Shown: positions 31,926-40,562 of the stretch, piece by piece
Numbering within the stretch: position 1 is the stretch's first letter
Layout: the number at the start of each line of letters is the position of its first letter
DNA from: Bacillota bacterium
GTDB lineage: Bacteria > Bacillota > Clostridia > Lachnospirales > Lachnospiraceae
Length of the DNA: 64,000 nt
NCBI GenBank assembly: GCA_023391695.1
Contig: JAEWAK010000052.1
Span: 130,752 to 194,751 of the forward strand
Direction: 5' to 3'
Translations under genes and position numbers: made by a program
Notes under the pieces: generated by a model
The model's database searches: none
Told to the model about the DNA's origin: nothing
Seen by the model: the letters and a program-made list of their open reading frames with translations, nothing else

Positions 31926-33623
31926 ATGAACGAGGAAGAAAGATTTAAAATTACCAGTAATGATTACGCTGACTTAATCGTTAATCAGTTAATGCTTCCA
32001 AGCATTTTGTCGACTTTTTCTGATGTTTCAATTAACAGGATTAACGAAATATTTTCCATTGTCTATTTACCGGTTGGTTATATGGAACAGAATATAATCT
32101 ATGAGGTAGGTTATACTTCAATACCAAAATGTTACGGATTAATGTCTATGAAAAGCTATGAACCATCCGAAAGTATACATGTATATCAAAACACAGAAAA
32201 TGAATTAAGCGGGAATGGGATATTAATCGGATTAGTCGATACCGGAATTGATTACCGGAATACGGTGTTTCAATATTCAGATCATACATCAAGGATTATT
32301 TCAATCTGGGATCAGACGATTAATTATGGCAATGATCCGGAAAATTACTATTTTGGAACGGAGTTTCGCCAGGAAGATATAAATGCTGCTTTAAGCACCG
32401 GGAATCCCCTTTCTATTGTTCCAAGCACGGATGAAATAGGTCATGGTACTGTTATGGCAGGTATTGCAGGGGGGGCGTATGATGTTGAAAATGGCTTTAT
32501 AGGGGTCGCTCCAAGGACAGAATTTGTTATTGTAAAGCTAAAACAGGCAAAGCCTTATTTAAAGGATTTTTTTTATTTGCCCCAGGATACTTTATGTTAT
32601 CAGGAAAATGATATAATGCTTGGGATTAATTATCTGGTAGAAACAGCATCAAAATTAAATCGGCCAATTACGATCTGTATCGGGCTGGGTTCTTCTCAGG
32701 GAGCGCACCTGGGCGAAGGTATATTCAATAATTATTTAGCTGCCATAGGACGATTAAATAACGTTGCATTAGTTGCAGCAGCAGGTAATGAAGGCAGCAG
32801 CGGACATCATGTCTACGGAGAAATGAGCCCTACAAATAATTTTAATGATGTATTATTGACAGTCAGTAATGACAATCCGGGGTTTTTTATGGAATTTTGG
32901 GGAAATGCACCGAATATCTTTACCGTTGAAATATTTACGCCTTCCGATGAGCTTATAGGCCGTGTACCATCGGTTTTTCTGCAGGGAAGTACCTTATATA
33001 TAGACTATGAAAATACAAATATTATAGTGGATAATATATTGGAAAGTTCATTGGGGGGAGATCAATTCATGCTGTACCGCATAAGAAATCCTTTAAGCGG
33101 TACATGGCGGTTCCGTGTTACGGCATTGGGCAATTTATTATCTTCCTATAACATGTGGTTACCCATAAATAATTTTATTACGGAGGGAACTTACTTTGTA
33201 AATTCGAATCCCTATACGACGATTACAACTCCGGGAAACGAGAAAATCGTCCTGACAGTGACCGCTTATAATCCGCAAAACCAAGAATTGTATTATGCTG
33301 CAAGCAAAGGTTTTACAAAAGATAACCAACCGAAGCCGGATATCACAGCTCCCGGTGTTAATATATTGGCTCCGGGGATAGGGAATCAATATAGGTATAA
33401 TACCGGCACAAGTGTATCAGCTGCATATGCCGCAGGCACTGTGGCTTTATTGCAGGAGTGGGGAATATTAAGAGGAAATCAGTATCCCTTGCCCAGCGCA
33501 AAAGTAAGAAGTATTTTAACAATCGGAGCCGACAGAAATACGGAATATATTTATCCGAACCCTGATTGGGGATTTGGTGTAATAAATCTGTCAAAATCTA
33601 TAGATATAGCTTTAAGATCCTGA
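31926..33623 (+). CDS. S8-family subtilisin-like serine protease (Csp-like)
   Basis: A 565-residue protease with the catalytic triad visible: Asp105 in GLVDTGIDY, His173 in GHGTVMAGIAGG and Ser496 in GTSVSAA. Between His and Ser there is a long insertion (about residues 290-440) with beta-rich sequence, as in clostridial CspA/B/C-type subtilases. There is no signal peptide. In Clostridium perfringens and C. difficile, Csp proteins act in spore germination (family knowledge), but this group also includes enzymes of other roles. The ribosome site before the ATG is poor. Confidence 0.88.
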   Translation: MNEEERFKITSNDYADLIVNQLMLPSILSTFSDVSINRINEIFSIVYLPVGYMEQNIIYEVGYTSIPKCYGLMSMKSYEPSESIHVYQNTENELSGNGILIGLVDTGIDYRNTVFQYSDHTSRIISIWDQTINYGNDPENYYFGTEFRQEDINAALSTGNPLSIVPSTDEIGHGTVMAGIAGGAYDVENGFIGVAPRTEFVIVKLKQAKPYLKDFFYLPQDTLCYQENDIMLGINYLVETASKLNRPITICIGLGSSQGAHLGEGIFNNYLAAIGRLNNVALVAAAGNEGSSGHHVYGEMSPTNNFNDVLLTVSNDNPGFFMEFWGNAPNIFTVEIFTPSDELIGRVPSVFLQGSTLYIDYENTNIIVDNILESSLGGDQFMLYRIRNPLSGTWRFRVTALGNLLSSYNMWLPINNFITEGTYFVNSNPYTTITTPGNEKIVLTVTAYNPQNQELYYAASKGFTKDNQPKPDITAPGVNILAPGIGNQYRYNTGTSVSAAYAAGTVALLQEWGILRGNQYPLPSAKVRSILTIGADRNTEYIYPNPDWGFGVINLSKSIDIALRS

Positions 33624-33837
33624 CTAAGAAACCAATAAATGATGATACATCAGCCAGTATTCCGCCGGCAGCTCATACGTTCAGTATATGTGAAGTAATT
33701 TATTCATAATTTGTGAAAGAAGATACAAACAAGCTGTTTATTTATTATAAAAATATAAATTGCTTGACAAATATATAAACTAACAATACATTATTCTTAG
33801 AAACAAATAAATTTACAGAACCAAGGAGGTAATAAAT

Positions 33838-34182
33838 ATGCCATATATCAGTACAAAAACAAACGTAGCCATTTCAAAAGATAAAGAAATAGAGATTAAG
33901 AAAAAACTGGGAAAAGCAATCGAAATCATCCCGGGTAAAAGTGAAAACTGGCTCATGGTTTCCTTTGAAGAACAATGCTCCTTGTATTTTAAAGGAAAGG
34001 CAGACAGCGGAATTGCTTTTGTAGAAGTGAAGTTGTTCGGAAAAGCCGATTCCGCGTCCTATAATAAACTGACAGTGGTCATATCGGACATCTTAAAAGA
34101 TGAACTGGGAATTGCTCCGGACCATGTCTATGTGAAATATGAGGAAATCAGCAATTGGGGCTGGAACGGAAGCAATTTCTGA
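33838..34182 (+). CDS. MIF/tautomerase-superfamily protein
   Basis: A 114-residue protein matching macrophage migration inhibitory factor in length and pattern: MPYISTKTNV at the start, SENWLMVSF near residue 40 and a C-terminal HVYVKYEEISNWGWNGSNF. The proline after Met is the catalytic base of the tautomerase fold once Met is removed. AAGGAGG precedes the ATG, and a TTGACA stands about 75 bases upstream. Its bacterial role is unknown. Confidence 0.88.
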   Translation: MPYISTKTNVAISKDKEIEIKKKLGKAIEIIPGKSENWLMVSFEEQCSLYFKGKADSGIAFVEVKLFGKADSASYNKLTVVISDILKDELGIAPDHVYVKYEEISNWGWNGSNF

Positions 34183-34247
34183 TTTACCGGAATTACCAGA
34201 GAGAAACATTTAATATACCGGCAGATAATCGTGTAAAAGAAAGTGTG

Positions 34248-35378
34248 ATGAATATGATTCAATTAAAAAGAATGGTCCTAACCTTGGCGGCTGCCATATT
34301 TTTATCGGCAGTGATCCCGGTTTCCACACCATTATACAGTAATGTCATCCATGCAGATGCGGCAAGTCTAAAGTTAAATATAACAAATGCTTCCGTAAAT
34401 ATCGGGGAAACCGTCCGGCTGAAGCTGATCGGCACGACTAAAACCGTAAAGTGGTCCAGCAGTGACAAGACTATTGCAACCGTATCTTCTTCAGGAATTG
34501 TAACCGGGCTTAAGAAGGGAACGGTTAAGATTACGGCCGCCGTCGATTCCCAAAAATATATCAGTACCATTGCGGTAGAGCTGAAAGAACTTACGGCAGA
34601 AGAAATTTATGAAAAGTGCTCCAAGGCTACGGTGGAAATTATTGCAGAGATTGCAGGTGATAAATATAACCTGGGCTCCGGTTTCTTTCTGGATGACGGA
34701 ACCGTGGTTACGAATTTTCATGTGGTAGCAGGAGCGGACAGGATGCAGGTTATAACTTATGGCAATAAGGTGTATGAAGTGGAACAGGTTTTGGGCTACG
34801 ATGCGGACATTGACCTGATTGTGTTAAAGATCAATTCCCAAAATGAATCCTTAAACGAAAATTCGGAAGGGATAACGGTTGGGGAGGAGATTTATATTCT
34901 GGGCAGTCCTTTGGGATTAACCGGAACCTTTGCGGATGGAATGGTATCCTCTGCTTCCAGAAAGATAGAAAATGTTGATTACATACAGGTAACGGCACCA
35001 ATGTCGCCGGGTAACAGCGGCGGTCCCCTGCTTAATAAGTATGGGGAAGTAATGGGCATTAATACCTGGCAGTATGCCGACGGACAGAATCTGAATTTTT
35101 CCATTAATATAGAAGAAGTTAATAATGTATCAACAGACAATCCTTTAAGCATGTCACAATTTTACCAGTTAACGCAAAATTACATAAATGAATCGGACGA
35201 GGATGATACGGCAGTATCCTCCATTGACATTCAGGAAATACAAAATGGCCAGATGTCAGCCAGCCAGTCTGTTTTAAGCAGCTTTTACGGCTTTTTTAAT
35301 ACAAACCCTGATTACGCTGCCATTCTTTTAATACCGGATGAAGACGGAACCTCTTATAAGTGGGTACTGCCTCAGTAA
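34248..35378 (+). CDS. Secreted trypsin-like (S1C/HtrA type) protease with N-terminal Big2 domain
   Basis: A 376-residue exported protein. A signal sequence (LKRMVLTLAAAIFLSAVIPVS) is followed by a bacterial Ig-like Big2 domain (about residues 40-110, WSSSDKTIATVSSSGIVTGLKKGT) and a trypsin-like domain with His in TNFHVVAG, Asp in DADIDLIVLKI and Ser in SPGNSGGPL. No PDZ domain follows; the C-terminal 70 residues are of no known type. The ATG at 34248 lies in a region with a weak ribosome site, and the next ATG two codons on is an alternative. Confidence 0.87.
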   Translation: MNMIQLKRMVLTLAAAIFLSAVIPVSTPLYSNVIHADAASLKLNITNASVNIGETVRLKLIGTTKTVKWSSSDKTIATVSSSGIVTGLKKGTVKITAAVDSQKYISTIAVELKELTAEEIYEKCSKATVEIIAEIAGDKYNLGSGFFLDDGTVVTNFHVVAGADRMQVITYGNKVYEVEQVLGYDADIDLIVLKINSQNESLNENSEGITVGEEIYILGSPLGLTGTFADGMVSSASRKIENVDYIQVTAPMSPGNSGGPLLNKYGEVMGINTWQYADGQNLNFSINIEEVNNVSTDNPLSMSQFYQLTQNYINESDEDDTAVSSIDIQEIQNGQMSASQSVLSSFYGFFNTNPDYAAILLIPDEDGTSYKWVLPQ

Positions 35379-35564
35379 AAGTATTCAGGGACAAATGAAT
35401 TTAAGAATAAATACATGGTGGGTAACCAGTGCTTCGTATAAATACATAAGAGTTAAATATAAAAATAGAATATGGTAAGAATAAAGAGGTAAAATTTATA
35501 TAAAATAATTGTAAAATATCCGCAAATCTAGTAAAATGGTTTTATTGAAGCCTGATTTAATCTT

Positions 35565-35722
35565 ACAAGTAAGTCCCTCGTTTCTTAGCGGAGTGTAAAA
35601 GGTGGGTTAGGGACTTACTTGTTTCAGTCGGAGTTCATGTTCCGACTGAAATACCTGCGCGGCAGGTATAAGGTTATGAGCAAGTAGCGTAGCGGACCCG
35701 GAATATCCGCTTTGACTTTTTT
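35565..35722 (+). promoter_or_regulatory. Chain of four hairpins before the LacI gene
   Basis: ACAAGTAAGTCCCT/AGGGACTTACTTGT (35565-35578 and 35609-35622, 14 bp, perfect), TTTCAGTCGGA/TCCGACTGAAA (35622-35651), ATACCTGC/GCAGGTAT (35651-35669) and AGCGGA/TCCGCT (35690-35710) follow one another. The last is followed by TTTGACTTTTTT, so the series could end in a terminator and act as a structured leader. Confidence 0.6.
35668..35714 (+). repeat. Dispersed hairpin repeat, copy 3
   Basis: ATAAGGTTATGAGCAAGTAG, then AGCGGA, a 9-nt loop ending AATA, TCCGCTTTGA. The 5' part AGGTTATG is shared with the copy at 50983. Confidence 0.6.
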
Positions 35723-35750
35723 CAGGCATAAAGATTTAGGAGGATAAATT

Positions 35751-36737
35751 ATGGTTGGGATAAAGGATATAGCAAAAGCGGCAGGAGTATCTGTTTCCAC
35801 CGTATCGAATGTGTTAAACGGCAAGAAGAATGTTGGAGAAAAGACAAGAGAACGTATCATGCACATCTGTAAGGAGATGTCCTATTATCCCAATACGGCC
35901 GGGAAAGCGCTGAAAAGCGGTAAAAGCAATACCATTTTATTTAATTTCAGCGATTTTGACCGGAGTTTTTACTTAAAAATCATTAACGGAATCAGCGATT
36001 ATTTGAATGATAATGATTTTGATTTGATCATATGCACGGATAAATCCTGTGAAAAGTATATGCGCAGCAATTTAACCGGGGGAAGCATCATCCTGGATAA
36101 AAAAATGAGGGATGAAGTACTGATGAATATTGCAAGCGAATCCTATCCTATTGTAGTTCTGGACAGAATTATGGATCATCCCTACATTAAAAGTGTGGTA
36201 GTCAATAATTATGATCCCATGCGGGAACTGGTTCAGGGCCTGGTGGACAGGGGATACCGGCATTTCGGATTTATCGGTGGCCCGGAACAGACCGCGGATA
36301 ATAAGGAACGGTATAAAGCCTTCCGGGATGTATTGGAGGAGAACGGCCTGCAGTTTTTGCAGAAAAGTTATTTTGCTGGTGATTATAGGGAAAAAAGCGG
36401 ATATACGGCGGCAAAAATAATGCTTCTCAGCCAGGAATTGCCGGATTGCCTGGTCTGCGCCAACGACAACATGGCTATCGGCGCCATAAAAGCATTTCGG
36501 GATAATGGGCTGCGGGTGCCGGAAGACATTGCGGTTACCGGTTTTGATAACTGTGACCTGGCAGAGGCAATGGGCCTTACCACGGTGGCCATACCGAATT
36601 ATGAACGGGGCTATATAGCCGCCAGGTACCTGATTGAAAATATCCGGGGCAAGAGAAATGTGGAGCCTTTTAAAATATCTGCCAAAATCACCTGGAGAGA
36701 CAGCGTAATATATAAAAAGAAAAATCCTGTCAGGTAA
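35751..36737 (+). CDS. LacI-family transcriptional regulator (sugar operon)
   Basis: A 328-residue regulator. The HTH is IKDIAKAAGVSVSTVSNVLNG with the hinge helix YYPNTAGKALKSG. A periplasmic-binding-like domain follows, with CANDNMAIGAIKAFRDNGLRVPEDIAVTGFDN near the end. It should bind an operator near the ABC transporter genes downstream and respond to a sugar. AGGAGG precedes the ATG. It reads in the same direction as the transporter operon but has its own terminator. Confidence 0.92.
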   Translation: MVGIKDIAKAAGVSVSTVSNVLNGKKNVGEKTRERIMHICKEMSYYPNTAGKALKSGKSNTILFNFSDFDRSFYLKIINGISDYLNDNDFDLIICTDKSCEKYMRSNLTGGSIILDKKMRDEVLMNIASESYPIVVLDRIMDHPYIKSVVVNNYDPMRELVQGLVDRGYRHFGFIGGPEQTADNKERYKAFRDVLEENGLQFLQKSYFAGDYREKSGYTAAKIMLLSQELPDCLVCANDNMAIGAIKAFRDNGLRVPEDIAVTGFDNCDLAEAMGLTTVAIPNYERGYIAARYLIENIRGKRNVEPFKISAKITWRDSVIYKKKNPVR

Positions 36738-36853
36738 AAAGCGGAAAAAACGGTATCCCTGTTATTCTTAAAGGAAGCTTTCTGCAGGATGAATTTGGCC
36801 ATTCACGCCGAACTGCCAACGGGTGGCATATAAGCATAAATGAAACAATTTTT

Positions 36854-36890
36854 GGACTGAAGCCGTTAACGAACCGGATTCAGTCCTTTT
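36854..36890 (+). terminator. Terminator downstream of the LacI gene
   Basis: GGACTGAAGCCG pairs with CGGATTCAGTCC and is followed by TTTTCG. Confidence 0.7.
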
Positions 36891-37001
36891 CGTTTGCAGT
36901 AAAACTGCTGTCTTCTTAACAGCCGGCGTGATGCATTTCACACAGGCTGCCAATGGGTGGCATTGGATGAATGAAATTATCTATTATCATTGATCTCCTT
37001 A

Positions 37002-37031
37002 ACTACCCGGGAATAAACGGGGTGGTTTTTT
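37002..37031 (+). terminator. Second terminator-like hairpin
   Basis: ACTACCC/GGGTGGT (with G-U pairs) followed by TTTTTTATTTT. Confidence 0.55.
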
Positions 37032-37185
37032 ATTTTAGTAAAAATATTCTTTTGATTTTACTAAAATTCAACCAAATTATTGGTAAAAACAATAAATACA
37101 ATGCTTTTACCCGGATCTTTTTGACTCTATATTTGTGCAATATATTCAAATATGTGAAATATACCGATAAATAGCGATTTGATTA

Positions 37186-37214
37186 TTGACAAATTAGTAA
37201 TAGTGCCCTATCAT
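37186..37214 (+). promoter_or_regulatory. Probable sigma-A promoter of the sugar ABC operon
   Basis: TTGACA (37186-37191), 17 bases, TATCAT (37209-37214). It lies 32 bases before the leader repeat, so the transcript would carry the repeat in its 5' UTR. Confidence 0.6.
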
Positions 37215-37245
37215 AATAGTATAACGTTTTATTAAAAGGAGAGGG

Positions 37246-37312
37246 TAGGTTGAAAAAAGAAGTTTTTTCAACCTCCTGATTTGTACGTGCGCCAGAGCGC
37301 ACAGATGGGAGG
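37246..37312 (+). repeat. SD-carrying leader repeat, copy 4 (sugar-binding lipoprotein 5' UTR)
   Basis: 67 bp. The first hairpin is tighter here: GGTTGAAAAAA and TTTTTTCAACC are perfect 11-bp arms around GAAG. GTGCGC/GCGCAC and GATGGGAGG follow. The ATG at 37317 is four bases beyond. Confidence 0.85.
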
Positions 37313-37316
37313 TATT

Positions 37317-38621
37317 ATGAAATTAAAAAAAATTTTCGGTATTTTACTTGCAATGCTTCTGGCTTTCAGTTTAATGCTTACAGGATGCAGTTCATCCGGT
37401 AACGGTTCGAAAAATACTGCAGGGGAAGGGGCGGCCCCGGAAGGTTCCTCAGGAGAAAACAAAGCTGCGGCGGGGGATACGGAAGCTGCCAAAAAAATAG
37501 TGGTTTTTCAATCCAAGGTGGAAATTGTTGACCAGCTGGAGGCTTGCGCCGAGGAATATCAGAATGAAACCGGAGTTGAAGTTGAAGTATGGGGAACTAC
37601 CGGAGATGATTATTTACAACAGCTGAAGATCAAATTAGGTAATAACCAGGGCCCGACCGTATTCTCCCTGGCACCGGGTTCGGAATCCGGAGAGCTGGCA
37701 GCTTACCTGGCAGATTTAAGTGATTTGTCCTTTGTAAGTGATATTGCCAATAACATGGCAGATGTAAAAGAAGGTAAAGTTGTCGGTATACCTTATACTG
37801 TAGAAGGTTTTGGCGTGGTTTATAATAAGGACTTAATTGATGCTTCCAAAGTGACCGATTATGATTCCTTTACAAATATGTTAAAAGAACAGCAGGCAAA
37901 AAGTATTAACGGTTTCAGCCTGTCCCAGGAAAGCTACTTTTTAATCGGCCATATCCTAAATACACCATTTGCATTACAGAAGGATCCGGGCGGTTTTGTG
38001 GACCAGTTATTGAAGGGGGAAACCAAACTGCAGGATACGCCGGAATTCGTGGAGTTTGCCAGGTTTATGGAAGCAATCCGGGAATATACCAATAATCCTC
38101 TGGAAGTTAATTATGATAAAGAAACCGGTGATTTTGCTACCGGCAAGTCGGCATCCATCCATCAGGGAAACTGGTGTTACGGCATGTTTGCGGATTATGA
38201 CATCAACTTTGATATGGGAATGATGCCGCTTCCTATCAGCGGCAATGATAAAATAGCCGTAAGTGTACCCTCCTGCTGGTATGTCAACTCCCAGGCATCG
38301 GAGGCCGAAATACAGGCTGGCAAAGACTTTCTCAACTGGTTATACACAAGCGAAACCGGTAAGAAATATCTGACGGAAGAATTCGGCTTCATCCCGGTAG
38401 TATCCACTATGGAAAATGCCAACCTGGATCCGCTTTCCAAAGCTGTTGCGGAATACACTGCAGCCGGCAAGACAATTCCCTGGCCGATGAATTCCTACTG
38501 GCCCGCCGGCATCGTTGATGTATACTTAGTACCCATTGCCCAGCAGTTCTTCACCACGGACATGGCTGGAACCGAGCTGCTTACAGCCCTAAACGATGCC
38601 TTCGTACAGGCGGCAAAGTAA
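37317..38621 (+). CDS. Sugar ABC transporter substrate-binding lipoprotein
   Basis: A 434-residue family-1 extracellular solute-binding protein. A signal peptide with lipobox LTGCSSSG (Cys about residue 23) and an Asn/Gly/Ala-rich linker come first. The two-lobe binding domain follows, with IVVFQSKVEIVDQLEACAEEY at its start and GIPYTVEGFGVVYNKDL in the first hinge. It should capture an oligosaccharide outside the cell for the two permeases encoded next. No ATPase gene is nearby, so a shared MsmK/MalK-type ATPase elsewhere is likely. The start follows the leader repeat; longer frames are artefacts of that repeat. Confidence 0.94.
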   Translation: MKLKKIFGILLAMLLAFSLMLTGCSSSGNGSKNTAGEGAAPEGSSGENKAAAGDTEAAKKIVVFQSKVEIVDQLEACAEEYQNETGVEVEVWGTTGDDYLQQLKIKLGNNQGPTVFSLAPGSESGELAAYLADLSDLSFVSDIANNMADVKEGKVVGIPYTVEGFGVVYNKDLIDASKVTDYDSFTNMLKEQQAKSINGFSLSQESYFLIGHILNTPFALQKDPGGFVDQLLKGETKLQDTPEFVEFARFMEAIREYTNNPLEVNYDKETGDFATGKSASIHQGNWCYGMFADYDINFDMGMMPLPISGNDKIAVSVPSCWYVNSQASEAEIQAGKDFLNWLYTSETGKKYLTEEFGFIPVVSTMENANLDPLSKAVAEYTAAGKTIPWPMNSYWPAGIVDVYLVPIAQQFFTTDMAGTELLTALNDAFVQAAK

Positions 38622-38721
38622 AGCCCTGAAGTAAAACCTAAAACCTTCACAATGCCTGGTAACATGCGCAGGCAACGGACTTATATCTAATAGGACAGGA
38701 AATTCTATATGTACTCCAACA

Positions 38722-38767
38722 AGAAATCTAACATCTACTTAACTCAATAAGCCGGTGTTAGATTTCT
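38722..38767 (+). terminator. Hairpin between binding protein and permease genes
   Basis: AGAAATCTAACATC pairs with GGTGTTAGATTTCT. Without a long T-run it may be a partial terminator or RNA stabiliser that keeps the binding protein more abundant than the permeases, a usual pattern in such operons. Confidence 0.6.
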
Positions 38768-38831
38768 GCAATTAGCAGTCACAACCCCAAATCAGTTAAT
38801 GAAACTCAAGTTAGGATTGGAGGAAATTATA

Positions 38832-39707
38832 ATGAGGAAAATGAGGAACCGGGCATGGTATGCTTTATTTGTACTGCCTCTGGTATTTATATTTACAACC
38901 GTTGTAATTATTCCCTTTATCATAGGCATCGGATATTCTTTTGTCTCCTGGGACGGGATGCCCCTGAATAAAAAAACCTTTGTGGGAATGGAGAATTATA
39001 TCCGGTTATTTTCAGACAGCCGTTTCCTTGCATCGGCAGGCCATACGATATTTTTTACTGTTGCCGCCGTATTGTTTATCAATATACTGGGCCTTACCTT
39101 TGCCCTGATCGTTACCGGTAAATTGAAGGTCCGCAATATTGCCAGAACCATGCTGTTTATGCCTTATTTAATAGGCGGGCTGATTTTGGGATATATATGG
39201 AAATTCATATTTACGGATGTATTTTCGGCCATCGGGGAAAATACCGGACTGACTTCCGTTTTCTTTAGCTGGCTGCTAAATCCGGATTACGCCTTAATTG
39301 CAATGATTGCCGTAACCACCTGGCAGATGGCCGGCTATATCATGATTATCTATATTACCGGCATCCAGGGAATCCCGGAGGATGTGATAGAAGCTGCCAG
39401 GGTGGACGGGGCAGGATTCTGGCCCACCTTGTTCCGGATAAAATTTCCTCTTATTATGCCCTCCTTCACCATCTGCCTGTTTCTGACCCTGTCGAATTCC
39501 TTTAAGGTGTTTGACGTCAATTTTTCCCTGACCGGGGGAGGACCAAACAACGCCACGGAAATGATGGCCATGAACATCTATAATGAAATTTTTTCCTTAA
39601 ATAATTATGGCTACGGCCAGGCAAAAGCAATCGTATTTTTCATAGCGGTAGCGGTAATTACCTTAATACAGGTGTCCATAACCAAAAAGAAAGAGGTGGT
39701 GATGTAA
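38832..39707 (+). CDS. Sugar ABC transporter permease (MalF type)
   Basis: A 291-residue membrane protein with six helices, beginning WYALFVLPLVFIFTTVVIIPF, and the ATPase-contact EAA loop EAARVDGAGFWPTLFRIKFPLIMP. The ATG at 38832 is eight bases after GGAGG; the ATG at 38799 is upstream of that site. It overlaps the next permease by one base (TAATG). Confidence 0.94.
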   Translation: MRKMRNRAWYALFVLPLVFIFTTVVIIPFIIGIGYSFVSWDGMPLNKKTFVGMENYIRLFSDSRFLASAGHTIFFTVAAVLFINILGLTFALIVTGKLKVRNIARTMLFMPYLIGGLILGYIWKFIFTDVFSAIGENTGLTSVFFSWLLNPDYALIAMIAVTTWQMAGYIMIIYITGIQGIPEDVIEAARVDGAGFWPTLFRIKFPLIMPSFTICLFLTLSNSFKVFDVNFSLTGGGPNNATEMMAMNIYNEIFSLNNYGYGQAKAIVFFIAVAVITLIQVSITKKKEVVM

Positions 39708-40543
39708 TGGGGAAAGCAGTAAGAATCCTCAGGGAAGTGCTCATTTTAGCGGCCTGTGCCTTTTATTTATTCCCGATTTATATTGTATTGGTAAATTCCT
39801 TTAAGAACCGTCAGGAACTTTATGAAAGCATGCTGGCTTTACCGGGGAAAATCACCGGCCGGTTTTATGCGGAGGCCATGGATAAGATGAACTTTTTAAA
39901 AGCCTTCGGCAATTCTTTCCTGGTTACGGCGGTATCCATTGCCATTATTATAATTCTGGCTTCCATGACAGCCTGGATGCTTGTCAGAACGGATAATAAG
40001 CTAAGCCGGATCTTGTTTATGGTATTTGTTGCAACCATGATAATACCGTTTCAGACCATTATGATGCCTTTAATGCAGGTTATGGGCTTTATACGGGATA
40101 AGTTTCATCTTCCCATGTTAAATACCCTGGGCGGCCTGATCTATATGAACGTCGGATTTGGTGCCAGTATGGCAGTATTTTTATATCATGGATTTGTAAA
40201 ATCCATTCCGGTCTCTCTGGAAGAAGCCGCTACCATTGACGGCTGCAACAAGTTCGGAGTATTCTGGAGGATCGTATTCCCCATGCTGAAACCGACTACG
40301 GTTACCGTTATTATACTGGATGTGATCTGGATCTGGAATGATTACCTTCTGCCGTCTTTAGTGCTTTCCGGTAAAGCACTGCGTACCATACCCTTGTCCA
40401 CAGCTTCCTTCTTCGGCCAGTTTACCATCCAGTGGAATCTGGCTATGGCAGGCCTGATGCTGACCATAATTCCTGTCATCCTGTTCTACCTGTGCGCCCA
40501 GAAATATATCATAAAAGGAGTTGCAGCAGGGGCAGTAAAATAA
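39707..40543 (+). CDS. Sugar ABC transporter permease (MalG type)
   Basis: A 278-residue partner permease with six helices. The N-terminus reads REVLILAACAFYLFPIYIVLVNSFK, and the EAA loop is EAATIDGCNKFGVFWRIVFPMLKP. It is translationally coupled to the MalF-type gene and followed 19 bases later by the GH65 gene in the same operon. Confidence 0.94.
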   Translation: MGKAVRILREVLILAACAFYLFPIYIVLVNSFKNRQELYESMLALPGKITGRFYAEAMDKMNFLKAFGNSFLVTAVSIAIIIILASMTAWMLVRTDNKLSRILFMVFVATMIIPFQTIMMPLMQVMGFIRDKFHLPMLNTLGGLIYMNVGFGASMAVFLYHGFVKSIPVSLEEAATIDGCNKFGVFWRIVFPMLKPTTVTVIILDVIWIWNDYLLPSLVLSGKALRTIPLSTASFFGQFTIQWNLAMAGLMLTIIPVILFYLCAQKYIIKGVAAGAVK

Positions 40544-40562
40544 AACCCGCGGGAGTCAAAAT

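Larger units (their letters stand above)
36738..37316. other. Spacer between LacI gene and sugar ABC operon
   Basis: Holds two near-identical GCCAAYGGGTGGCAT motifs (36815-36829 and 36949-36963), two terminators, an 11-bp inverted repeat TTTTAGTAAAA/TTTTACTAAAA (37033-37066), a promoter at 37186 and the fourth leader repeat. The TTTTAGTAAAA dyad could be the LacI-family operator but is long-spaced and AT-rich. Confidence 0.5.
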
